NCBI GenBank assembly: GCA_964384465.1
Contig: CAYLLT010000013.1
Span: 1 to 64,000 of the forward strand
DNA length: 64,000 nucleotides
Reading direction: 5' to 3'
DNA from: CAYLLT01 sp964384465
Lineage (GTDB): Bacteria; Planctomycetota; Phycisphaerae; UBA1845; PWPN01
This document shows positions 49,484 to 57,246 of the stretch, one piece after another. The notes below the pieces were generated by a model. That model searched no databases. It worked only from the letters and a program-made list of their open reading frames with translations, and was not told the DNA's origin. Position 1 is the stretch's first letter. Every line of letters begins with the position of its first letter. The position numbers and the translations under genes are program-made.

Positions 49484-50809
49484 ATGGTCAGCGAAGAAAT
49501 CCAGATCGAAGGGCACATCATCGATTCGCTGATTCTGTCCAAGGTGCTGGACGAGATCCTCACCTTCGGCGGCGATTTCAACCTCAAGCAGGTCGAGATC
49601 GGCCAGAAGCGCGGCGACCGCAGCCGGGCCACGATTCAGGTGTCCGCCGCCACGCCTGAACTGCTCGCCCAGATCCTCGCCCAGATCGCCAAGCACGGGG
49701 CCGTCGTCCGCAAACCGGAGAACGCCAACCTCGCGGCCGCCGAGCAGGACGGCGTCTTCCCCGAAGGGTTCTACTCCACAACCAACCTCCGCACGCTCGT
49801 CCGCTGGAAGGAAAAATGGCACGAGGTCGGCAGGCAGGAGATGGACTGCGGCATCCGCTTCTCGCGAAGCCAGCATGTGCCGCCCCCTCGCCCACTCGCC
49901 TCCTCGCCCCCTCCGGGTGAAAGAGAGGGAGAGAGGGAGAGGGGGCGAGTGGGCGACGAGAATATCGCGGACGAGGGGAGCTTCGAGTGCATCCCGCTCA
50001 TCCACGTCAAGATGGGCGACCAGATCGTCGTCGGCCATCGCGGCGTCAAGGTCGTCCCGCTGGAGCGCTCGCGCAACGTGGGCAGCTTCGAGTTCATGTC
50101 CTCCAGCGTCTCCACCGAAAAACCCAAGAACGTCATCATCCATGATGTGGCCCAGCGCATGCGCGAAGTCAAAGAGGCTGGCGGCAAGCTCCTGCTTGTG
50201 GGTGGGCCGGCCATCGTACACACCGGCTCCGCCCGCCACGTCGTCAAACTGATCGAAGCGGGCTACGTGCACGTGCTGTTCGCGGGCAATGCCCTGGCCA
50301 CGCACGATGTCGAGCAGGCGATCTTCGGTACGTCGCTGGGCATACACATGGATCGCGCCATCCCCGCCGACACCGGCCATGAGCATCACCTGCGGGCGAT
50401 CAACACCATCCGCCGCTACGGCTCAATTAAAAAGGCCGTCGAAGCCGGCGTCGTCACCAGCGGCATCATGCACGCCTGCATCAAGCACAACATCGATTTC
50501 GTGCTTGCCGGCTCCATCCGCGACGACGGCCCGCTCCCCGAGGTCATCACCGACGCCCTCGAAGCGCAGGACAAAATGCGCGAGTACGCCCACCAGATCG
50601 GTTTCGCGCTCATGATCGCCACCACGCTGCACTCGGTCGCGACGGGCAATCTGCTCCCGGCGTGGGTGCCGGTTGTCTGCGTGGACATCTCCCCCGCCAC
50701 GGTCACCAAGCTGGCCGACCGCGGCACCTTCCAAACCGTCGGCGTGGTCACCGATGTGGAACCCTTCCTTCGCGAGTTATTGCAGGATTTAGGATTGCAA
50801 GCGAACTGA
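49484..50809 (+). CDS. TIGR00300/LOR-SDH family enzyme with an in-frame repeat insertion
   Basis: 441 residues. N-terminal part (SEEIQIEGHIIDSLILSKVLDEI...) is the conserved LOR/SDH bifunctional-enzyme domain; the C-terminal part (VHTGSARHVVKLIEAGYVHVLFAGNALATHDVEQAIFGTSLG, then VDISPATVTKLADRGT) is the NAD-binding half found in archaeal ornithine cyclodeaminase and related enzymes. It likely acts on an amino acid such as ornithine. Residues about 129-157 (SQHVPPPRPLASSPPPGERE, then GERERGRVGD) do not belong: they are the translation of a palindrome (49868-49957). Confidence 0.86.
   Translation: MVSEEIQIEGHIIDSLILSKVLDEILTFGGDFNLKQVEIGQKRGDRSRATIQVSAATPELLAQILAQIAKHGAVVRKPENANLAAAEQDGVFPEGFYSTTNLRTLVRWKEKWHEVGRQEMDCGIRFSRSQHVPPPRPLASSPPPGEREGERERGRVGDENIADEGSFECIPLIHVKMGDQIVVGHRGVKVVPLERSRNVGSFEFMSSSVSTEKPKNVIIHDVAQRMREVKEAGGKLLLVGGPAIVHTGSARHVVKLIEAGYVHVLFAGNALATHDVEQAIFGTSLGIHMDRAIPADTGHEHHLRAINTIRRYGSIKKAVEAGVVTSGIMHACIKHNIDFVLAGSIRDDGPLPEVITDALEAQDKMREYAHQIGFALMIATTLHSVATGNLLPAWVPVVCVDISPATVTKLADRGTFQTVGVVTDVEPFLRELLQDLGLQAN
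49868..49957. repeat. palindromic repeat, family H, inside the TIGR00300 gene
   Basis: Arms CCCCCTCGCCCACTCGCC and GGGGGCGAGTGGGCGACGAG surround a purine-rich loop (GAAAGAGAGGGAGAGAGGGA). The insert is read in frame without a stop. Confidence 0.75.
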
Positions 50810-50821
50810 TCTGATTGCCCT

Positions 50822-50925
50822 CTTCCATGTGCCGTAGGCACACATTGACAATAGCCCAGCACCTTCAGTGCTGGGACGGCTTTGCGGGAGCGAGTTGGAG
50901 TCCCGGAGGGACGACTGTTCAGACG
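50822..50925. repeat. cluster of small hairpins between two convergent genes
   Basis: TGTGCCGTAGGCACA, CCCAGCACCTTCAGTGCTGGG and AGTCCCGGAGGGACG are three short hairpins in a row. Such strings recur at 52490 and 54150-54540. They may act as terminators for the convergent pair TIGR00300 / bioF. Confidence 0.6.
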
Positions 50926-50929
50926 TGCC

Positions 50930-52108
50930 TTACGCGCTCGCAACACGCGACACGAGCGCGGCGATCAACCGATCGATGTCCTCGGTTGTGTGCTCCGAGC
51001 ACAGGCTGATGCGCAGTCGGGCCTTGCCCGCCGGCACAGTCGGCGGCCGGATGGCCGAGATGAGCAAACCATGCTCTTCGAGCTGCCGGGAGAGGGTAAC
51101 GCTGGCTTCCGCTTCCCCGACGATGAGCGGCACAATCTGACTGCTCGAACCGGCAATGTCGAAGCCGCGGGAGTTGAGTTCGGCGCGAAGGCGGTCGGCG
51201 TACGCGAGCAAGCGCTTCCGGCGCTGCTCGCCGTCGGGAGAGTCGATGATGTCCAGCGCGGCGATCGCGGCGGCGCAGGCGGCCGCCGGCAGCGCGGTCG
51301 TGTAGATGAACGCGCCGGCCGTATTGACCAGATACGCGATGAAATCGCTCGATGCCGCCACGAACCCGCCGATCCCGCCCAGCGCTTTGCTGAGCGTGCC
51401 GATGGTCACGTCAACGTGCTCCTCGACGCCCATCAGTTCGGCCACGCCTCGCCCGCGCGGCCCGAACACGCCGGTCGCGTGCGCTTCGTCGATGCACAGC
51501 AGCGCGTCAAACTTCCGCTTCAGCTCCACCAGTCGCGGCAGATCGGCAAAGTCGCCGTCCATGCTGAACAGCGAGTCGGTCACGATCACCCGCCGCCGCG
51601 TCGCCGCCGATCCCTCCAGCAGCCGTTCGAGCTTGCGATAATCGCGATGCGGAAACACGCGCAGCACCGCCCCGCTGCCGCGCGCCGCATCCACGATGCT
51701 GCCGTGATTCAGCTTGTCCAGCAGGATGACATCGTCTTTGCCCGCCAGCCCGCGAATCGCCGCCAGGTTCGCCTGATACCCGCTCGGACAAACCAGCGCC
51801 GCCGCCTTGCCCTTGAACGCCGCCAGCCGTTCTTCGAGTAGCGCGTGCGGCCCCATGTGCCCGCAGACCAGCCGCGACGAGCCCGCCCCCCAGCCCCACT
51901 CATCGACCGCTCGCTGAACGGCCGCCACCACCTGGGGGTGATTGGCCAGCCCCAGATAGTTGTTGCTACAGAAATTGCACAGCCGCCGCCCGTCCCGCAC
52001 CACGTACGGCCCCTGCGGCGAATCGATCCGCCGAAGCGTGCGCCGCAACCCCCGCTCGGCCAGCTCCCGCAACGGCTCCGCCCAATCGCTGGTCCCGGTG
52101 GTGTTCAT
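50930..52108 (-). CDS. bioF: 8-amino-7-oxononanoate synthase (BioF family)
   Basis: 392 residues from ATG 52108. It is an alpha-oxoamine synthase that would join pimeloyl thioester and alanine in biotin synthesis. PLP-binding Lys241 sits in TLSKALGG. SNNYLGL, IDEAHATGVFGPRGRG, FSMDGDFADL and the C-terminal RPPTVPAGKARLRISL (a BioF hallmark) support BioF over KBL. The ATG overlaps the stop of the upstream Cys-rich gene (ATGA). No other biotin gene is in the window, so the assignment may reflect another oxoamine synthase. Confidence 0.85.
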   Translation of the reverse strand: MNTTGTSDWAEPLRELAERGLRRTLRRIDSPQGPYVVRDGRRLCNFCSNNYLGLANHPQVVAAVQRAVDEWGWGAGSSRLVCGHMGPHALLEERLAAFKGKAAALVCPSGYQANLAAIRGLAGKDDVILLDKLNHGSIVDAARGSGAVLRVFPHRDYRKLERLLEGSAATRRRVIVTDSLFSMDGDFADLPRLVELKRKFDALLCIDEAHATGVFGPRGRGVAELMGVEEHVDVTIGTLSKALGGIGGFVAASSDFIAYLVNTAGAFIYTTALPAAACAAAIAALDIIDSPDGEQRRKRLLAYADRLRAELNSRGFDIAGSSSQIVPLIVGEAEASVTLSRQLEEHGLLISAIRPPTVPAGKARLRISLCSEHTTEDIDRLIAALVSRVASA

Positions 52109-52422
52109 TTGAGATCGGAACCCCGCACGCCAGTGCGGGGCCAGGCCGGCGCTGACATGCCGGGCTTGGATGTTGGCGATGCCGCATCCTCGCGCCGCTC
52201 CCGATGCCGCCGCGCCGCATCCGCCAGATTGTCCGCAGGAAGAAAAGCCTTCTTCTCGCCCGGTGCAGCATCCTGACGCGCAGGTGAGGAGTGGCAGCAA
52301 GCCCCGCCCCCGCAACCGGTGCCGCTACTCTTGATCGCTCGCCGCAGGCAAAGTCCCAAATACCCCGCCGCCGCCGCGACGATAGCTACAACCCCAAGAG
52401 TTTGAGCCATATCAGCGAGCAT
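52105..52422 (-). CDS. small Cys-rich membrane protein coupled to bioF
   Basis: 105 residues if started at 52422. One membrane helix (LGVVAIVAAAAGYLGLCL) is followed by SSGTGCGGGACCHSS, a Cys cluster like that of FeoB-associated Cys-rich membrane proteins. Its stop overlaps the bioF ATG. The last 20 residues (SKPGMSAPAWPRTGVRGSDL) are the translation of a family A repeat (52112-52170). Start and function are uncertain; the repeat-derived end suggests the original stop was displaced. Confidence 0.55.
   Translation of the reverse strand: MLADMAQTLGVVAIVAAAAGYLGLCLRRAIKSSGTGCGGGACCHSSPARQDAAPGEKKAFLPADNLADAARRHRERREDAASPTSKPGMSAPAWPRTGVRGSDLK
52112..52170. repeat. palindromic repeat, family A, in the coupled gene's 3' end
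   Basis: GATCGGAACCCCGCACGCCA, then GTGCGGGGCCAGGCCGGCGC, TGACATGCCGGGCTTGG. Unit CCCGCACGCCAGTGCGGG is a hairpin. Sits right before the bioF start codon. Confidence 0.65.
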
Positions 52423-52489
52423 ACCACTATTCTTCAACATTGGTCGTCTTTGAGCAAGGGCAATCATTGGGATCGGGTGCATCCGCGAT

Positions 52490-52612
52490 TCAGTGGCACT
52501 CGCCTGAGCCCGCGAAGCGGGCGTAAGTTTTTAGCCAGGGGCGTAAGCCCCTGGTGATAATCGCGTTCAACACATCGAGCCCCCGAACGGGGGCGACAGA
52601 GCGGTTCGGACG
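52490..52612. repeat. cluster of small hairpins downstream of the zinc-ribbon gene
   Basis: GCCCGCGAAGCGGGC, CAGGGGCGTAAGCCCCTG and GCCCCCGAACGGGGGC: three perfect or near-perfect short hairpins in 90 bases. Similar strings occur elsewhere in the window. Confidence 0.65.
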
Positions 52613-52620
52613 TGTACACG

Positions 52621-54111
52621 CTATGGGCTGCGAACAACCAGCTCAAACGGCTCCGACGACGACACGATCCGGTTCTCCATGCTCTCATTGTTGGCAATGG
52701 CAAACGAGTTATGGTACTGCACGACCACCCGATATCGACCGGGGGGCAGAGGGCCCACATATTGGTTCATGTCCAACGTCGTCTGGTAGCTTTCACCTAC
52801 GTGAAGCACTCTGAAGTGAAAGATTCCGGTGCCCTCTCTCCATCGATCTGGTTTGATCGGCCACCGCTGCCCATCATCATCGCATACTTCCAAACGCCAT
52901 CGCGCCTCTCGTCCGCTTCGGTAATCTCCTCCCTCCCTGAACCCGACAGCAGCCCCGGCGCTATCCACGTTGCGGATGCTCGCCTGGACGATCGGTAGTT
53001 GGGACGACTTGCATTCGATCGGCGACGTGGCGCCGCTCAGGAAGATCCGCAATGGGTCCGGATGGCCGTCAAACCGGCGCAGAGCTGTGGCCAGTTCCAG
53101 GTTCAGTGGCACGTGGAACATTTCATCAATCGGTGGACTGGCAGCCCACCGTTGAATCTGCTCCCGAAAGGCCGGCCGCTTCCGGCGCACCATTTCCGCT
53201 AGAAAACAATCGGATGATATCGAATAGGACCTTTCGGTTTTCATCGCAGTCTCGAACAGCATGACGAGTTGGTCATCGGACAGCCAGCCGGCATGGCTTC
53301 CAACCAGCAGACGTGGTCGCCACGCGACGTTCAATTCTCCGCTACTGGCAAGCTCCACAAGGTGATCGAGTATGTGCTTGGTCTTCTCCCGAAAGGCAGG
53401 CCGACGCGCCGATTCTGCCAGAAACATCTCGGCATATTTTGTCCCCAGCTCTTTATCGGTCTTAATTACCGCGTCCAGAGCTCTGCCGAGTTGTGCGTCA
53501 TCCAGTCGATCGAGGTGCTCAATCGCCGACTGAAGCGCCACGCTCCGGATAGACGCGTTAGGATGATCGCAATAGGCGACCACATGATCCACGACGCGAT
53601 CTGAGTGTCTGCCGGCGACCACAACGTTTTGGATCCATGACCCTACGATCGGGTTGGTTTCGACCGCTTCCCGGTCGAACTGGAAAAGCAGGATCCAGCT
53701 TTCCCAGGGCCACAATCCAAATCGATCGAAGCGTTGACCGAGAAGAAGCTGGTCTGACGACGAGGCATTCGGCACCGTCAATAGATACCAAACCGTCGGC
53801 TTCAGCGCATCGGCAAAAGATTCGCGCAGCCTCACGGCGCGGACTTTGACGTACCACAGGTACATCGAGCACATCGCCATCATGACTGCGCATCGCACCG
53901 CCCACCGCCGCCGCCGCGTGCGATACAGCCGCCGCTCATGCCGCGCATCGTGACCGCACTCCGGACACACCAGGCTGGGAGCTCCGGTCATGTTGTACCA
54001 GCACTTCGGACACCGCGGCCGACCCCGACTGCGATCCTGAAAGAAGCCGATGTACAACAGCGTCAGCGTGATGACGCCGGCAACCCCAAAAACAATCCAA
54101 CTCAACATCAT
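52621..54111 (-). CDS. zinc-ribbon, single-helix protein with HEAT-like repeats
   Basis: 496 residues from the ATG at 54111. A membrane helix (LSWIVFGVAGVITLTLLYIGF) is followed by RCPKCWYNMTGAPSLVCPECGHDARHERR, the same kind of zinc ribbon as at 13166 and 13628, and a second helix (WAVRCAVMMAMCSMYLWYV). The large middle (about 140-340) shows alpha-helical repeats (NASIRSVALQSAIEHLDRLDDAQLG; FLAESARRPAFREK) resembling HEAT repeats. The last 100 residues are a beta-rich domain (YVGPLPPGRYRVVVQYHNS). Function unknown; probably an envelope-associated scaffold. Confidence 0.72.
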   Translation of the reverse strand: MMLSWIVFGVAGVITLTLLYIGFFQDRSRGRPRCPKCWYNMTGAPSLVCPECGHDARHERRLYRTRRRRWAVRCAVMMAMCSMYLWYVKVRAVRLRESFADALKPTVWYLLTVPNASSSDQLLLGQRFDRFGLWPWESWILLFQFDREAVETNPIVGSWIQNVVVAGRHSDRVVDHVVAYCDHPNASIRSVALQSAIEHLDRLDDAQLGRALDAVIKTDKELGTKYAEMFLAESARRPAFREKTKHILDHLVELASSGELNVAWRPRLLVGSHAGWLSDDQLVMLFETAMKTERSYSISSDCFLAEMVRRKRPAFREQIQRWAASPPIDEMFHVPLNLELATALRRFDGHPDPLRIFLSGATSPIECKSSQLPIVQASIRNVDSAGAAVGFREGGDYRSGREARWRLEVCDDDGQRWPIKPDRWREGTGIFHFRVLHVGESYQTTLDMNQYVGPLPPGRYRVVVQYHNSFAIANNESMENRIVSSSEPFELVVRSP

Positions 54112-54703
54112 GAACGCCTCGACCTCGAATCCCCGCCCAGGCAAGCCTGCTGGTACGAGAATCCCTTCTCGTACCCAACTCCGCGGGAACCCTTTCCCGC
54201 GAGCCCACCCGTGCTCCGCTTACTCGATCATGAGCGTAACACGCACCATGTTCTACCTGGAATGGGGATACTGAGGATGCGAACCAGGATGCGGAATAGT
54301 CGCCAAAACGCGCCACAACCAAACGAAGCCGTGGAAACCGCATTCTCGATACCAAAATCGCGGTTTGTTGTTGCAACGTACTTCTGTGGAACCCGTGAAT
54401 GCACCGATACAACAGATCGAAGATGTGTCCTGCCCCAACGGGGCTATGTCCTCCAGCCCAGGGTTGTCCGCCGCGGCGGACTACCCTGGGGTACTGGTGG
54501 ATGATGGACCAACCCCAACGGGGTTGTGTCGAAACGGTCACGGGCTCGACTCCGCGACTCGGCAGAACCCCCGACGTTTCGTTGACTCCCGTGGCGTGGC
54601 CGGTTAAAGTTAGCGATTCATAACTTCTTGATCCTGCCCCCTTTGCCAGATTGGCGCGGCCGGAACCGGGGCGGATGCGACAGCTTTAGAGGACATCCAA
54701 CGC
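54112..54703. other. intergenic region rich in short palindromes
   Basis: 592 bases before the B12 radical SAM gene. TGGTACGAGAATCCCTTCTC and GTACC form one hairpin near 54150, TCCGCGGGAACCCTTTCCCG another near 54180, and CCCCAACGGGG occurs twice (about 54433 and 54524) flanking GTCCGCCGCGGCGGAC (54466-54481). No gene recognised. The stretch 54230-54400 shows nothing. Confidence 0.6.
54150..54540. repeat. hairpin clusters upstream of the B12 radical SAM gene
   Basis: The CCCCAACGGGG units, a 16-base perfect palindrome (54466-54481) and two arms of GGTACGAGAA/TTCTCGTACC and CCGCGGGAA/TTTCCCGCG. Non-coding; likely RNA-level structures or mobile repeat units. Confidence 0.6.
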
Positions 54704-56572
54704 ATGAGAGTGCTCTTTCTCTACCCCAACCTCAACGCCGAAGAAGGCTTCAACCACGGCATCGCCGACCTCTCCGGCTGCCTCAAGGCCCACGGCCACG
54801 TCACCGGCCTCATCAACATCAACGAAGCCCTCTACGACGTGCCCACCGACGAGGCCATCATTGAGCAGGTCAGAGCCTGGAACCCCGATTTCGTCGCCTT
54901 CAGCGTCATGACCCAGCAGTACAAGTACTCACTCCGCCTCGGCCGCAAGCTCAAGGAGGCGATGCCGCGGATGCCCATCGGCATCGGCGGCGTGCACACC
55001 ATCATGTGTACCGAGGAGGTCAAGAGCGACCGCTTCTGGGATTTCATCGGTGTGGGTGAGTGCGACGTGCCCTTCACCGAGCTGATCGACAAGCTCCAGG
55101 CCGGCGACCCCGACTACCTGAACGTCAAGAATTTCTGCATCCGCCGCGAGGATGGCACTTACCACCAAAACCCTCTAGGCCCCTATCCCGAGCTGGACCT
55201 ACTGCCGCCCAAGGATTACGAGATCTTCGACCTGCCGCACATGCTCGGCCGCAAGAACGGCTGGCAGAGCGTCCTCACCTCGCGCGGCTGCCCGTATCGT
55301 TGCACCTATTGCTTCAATCACGAAGTCACCGACCGCTACCTCGAAGACGGCGGCCACTCCCGCAAGAGCTTCCTGCGGCACTACTCCACCGACCGCATGC
55401 TCCGCGAGCTGAAGGAGCTGAAGGCCCGCCACCCGTACATCGAGACGTTCATCTTCGACGACGACCTGTTCACGCTGAACAAGGAATACTGCAGCGACTT
55501 CGCCAAGGCCTACACCGACGCCGACATCGGCGTGCCCTTCGTGCTCAACGCCCACGTGCAGACCTTCAGCGAGCCGATCGCCAAGGCCCTCTCCGAGTCG
55601 CCCTGCATGATCCTCAAGTTCGGCGTCGAGAGCGGCTCGCACGAACTGCGCAAGAAGGTGCTCGAACGGCACATGAGCAACCAGATGATCATCGACGCCT
55701 TCGACCTGTGCCACCAGTACGGCCTGCACACGTCGGCGTTCCTCATGTTCGGCCTGCCCTACGAGACGCGGGAGATGATGCAGGAGACGATCGACCTCAT
55801 GGCCCGCATCAAGCCCGGCCGCATGCGCTGGGCGATCTTCTTCCCCTTCCCCGGCACCAAGAGTTACACCATCTGCAAGCTCGGCGACCTGATCGACTAT
55901 CGCAAGATGGACGGGATGGACAATTACTTCTGCGCGTCATGCCTGAAGTTCGACGACGCGACGGACCTCTTCATCCGCAAGTTGCAGCGCACGTTCCACT
56001 GGCGCGTCAGCGCGCGAACCGGCTTGCCGCTGAGCGGCGACTACCAGAGGCTCGTCGATGAAGTGGACGCGATGGATTTCCCCACGTGGCACGAAGCCAG
56101 TGAAGCGACGCTGACCCGCGACCGCGAAGTCTCCAACGCGTATCTCGCCCGCGTGAAACCCGGCGACGCCGCCGCCATGTCCGCCAACAAGCATTACTCC
56201 ATCCGCTACACCGAAGTCATGGCCGTGGACAGCGACTTCGTATTAGCCGAGAAAGGCGACTACAAAAACCTCGGCGCCCGCCGCTGGAAGGCCTTCCGCG
56301 AGACCATCGCCGAGTCCCGCGCCGCCGCCGCCGAACTCAAAAAGAACGGCACCGGCGGCGGAACCGGCGCGGTCCTCAACAGCGCCGTCGGCTCCGTGGA
56401 CATCCCCGACCTGCACATCCTCCAATCCGACGGCGATGCCGGCGAATGGCGCTCCATCCCCAAGGACGGCAGCGGCATGAGCGCCAAGGGCCACAAGCAG
56501 ATGCAATCCGAAGACCCCGACGAGATCATCCGCAAAGGCCAAACCCAAGTCGCCGGCGGCGTCTGCATGTGA
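54704..56572 (+). CDS. B12-binding-type radical SAM enzyme
   Basis: 622 residues with AGGA before the ATG. The N-terminal region (1-130, MRVLFLYPNL...; FVAFSVMTQQYKYSLRL; GIGGVHTIMCTEEV; GVGECDVPFTELIDKL) is the cobalamin-binding-type domain, though the usual DxHxxG is not obvious. The radical SAM part has Cys196, Cys200 and Cys203 (SRGCPYRCTYCFN), then FIFDDDLFTLN, FGVESGSHELRKKVLERHMS and FGLPYETREMM. The C-terminal 150 residues have no clear family. Likely methyltransferase or ring/lipid-modifying chemistry; substrate unknown. Its extra C-terminal domain and isolated position limit any guess. Confidence 0.88.
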   Translation: MRVLFLYPNLNAEEGFNHGIADLSGCLKAHGHVTGLININEALYDVPTDEAIIEQVRAWNPDFVAFSVMTQQYKYSLRLGRKLKEAMPRMPIGIGGVHTIMCTEEVKSDRFWDFIGVGECDVPFTELIDKLQAGDPDYLNVKNFCIRREDGTYHQNPLGPYPELDLLPPKDYEIFDLPHMLGRKNGWQSVLTSRGCPYRCTYCFNHEVTDRYLEDGGHSRKSFLRHYSTDRMLRELKELKARHPYIETFIFDDDLFTLNKEYCSDFAKAYTDADIGVPFVLNAHVQTFSEPIAKALSESPCMILKFGVESGSHELRKKVLERHMSNQMIIDAFDLCHQYGLHTSAFLMFGLPYETREMMQETIDLMARIKPGRMRWAIFFPFPGTKSYTICKLGDLIDYRKMDGMDNYFCASCLKFDDATDLFIRKLQRTFHWRVSARTGLPLSGDYQRLVDEVDAMDFPTWHEASEATLTRDREVSNAYLARVKPGDAAAMSANKHYSIRYTEVMAVDSDFVLAEKGDYKNLGARRWKAFRETIAESRAAAAELKKNGTGGGTGAVLNSAVGSVDIPDLHILQSDGDAGEWRSIPKDGSGMSAKGHKQMQSEDPDEIIRKGQTQVAGGVCM

Positions 56573-56619
56573 GCCACTGAGCCGTCGTGGTATAATGGTG
56601 GCAAGTCGAGGTTGATACG

Positions 56620-56832
56620 ATGAGCCTCCTGAACGAATGGCGATTGGACAAATCGGTACTTTCCTTTGGGACGCTGGCCGACGAAGGAGATGATCGCGCC
56701 TTCTGGCGGGACAAGACGCCTCAAGAGCGTCTCGAGGCGCTCGAGTTCATGCGGCAAGCCGCTTATGGCTACGACCCGGATACCACACGACTTCAAAGAG
56801 TTCTTGAGTTTGCTCAACTCTCACGGAGTTGA
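56620..56832 (+). CDS. small partner of the second nucleotidyltransferase
   Basis: 70 residues. WRDKTPQERLEALEFMRQAAYGYDPDTTRLQRVLEFAQLS (about 30-69) is a short helical domain typical of proteins encoded before nucleotidyltransferases. The KTPQERL core recalls RTPEERI in the partner at 31840. It overlaps the nucleotidyltransferase gene by 68 bases. A -10-like TATAAT lies at 56591. Confidence 0.7.
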   Translation: MSLLNEWRLDKSVLSFGTLADEGDDRAFWRDKTPQERLEALEFMRQAAYGYDPDTTRLQRVLEFAQLSRS

Positions 56833-57214
56833 GTACCTCCTGATCGGCGGGTACGCGGTCGGATACTACGGTTATCCGCGGCCGACCGGCGATCTGGACG
56901 TGTGGGTGGCGACGACCCCTGCCAACGCAAGCCGACTTGAAGCCGCACTCCGCGACTTCGGTTTTCCGGTGAGTCACCTTGCCGATGACTTCGCGAAAGA
57001 ACCCGAACGCGTACTTCGCATGGGTATGCCGCCCGTTCGGCTCGAAATCCTGACGAACATTTCCGGAGTCAAGTTTGACGAATGTTATGCGCGGCGCGTC
57101 ACTGACACGTTCGAAGGCGTCGCGGTCAATCTGATCAGCGTCGCTGACCTGAGGGCGAACAAGCAGGCAGCAAAGAGAAAGAAGGATCTCGCCGATCTCG
57201 ACAATCTGCCCTGA
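56765..57214 (+). CDS. nucleotidyltransferase-fold protein (second copy of the module)
   Basis: 149 residues from the ATG at 56765, within the previous gene's end. HDFKEFLSLLNSHGVEYLLIGGYAVGYYGYPRPTGDLDVWV gives GG...D-x-D (about residues 26-46), the nucleotidyltransferase core, and VRLEILTNISGVKFDECY follows. The Lys-rich C-terminal helix (RANKQAAKRKKDLADLDNL) is typical of the family. Same two-gene arrangement as at 31335-32079. Confidence 0.8.
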   Translation: MATTRIPHDFKEFLSLLNSHGVEYLLIGGYAVGYYGYPRPTGDLDVWVATTPANASRLEAALRDFGFPVSHLADDFAKEPERVLRMGMPPVRLEILTNISGVKFDECYARRVTDTFEGVAVNLISVADLRANKQAAKRKKDLADLDNLP

Positions 57215-57246
57215 CCGCTCGTCCGCTCCCGGTGAATCTTGACCAC

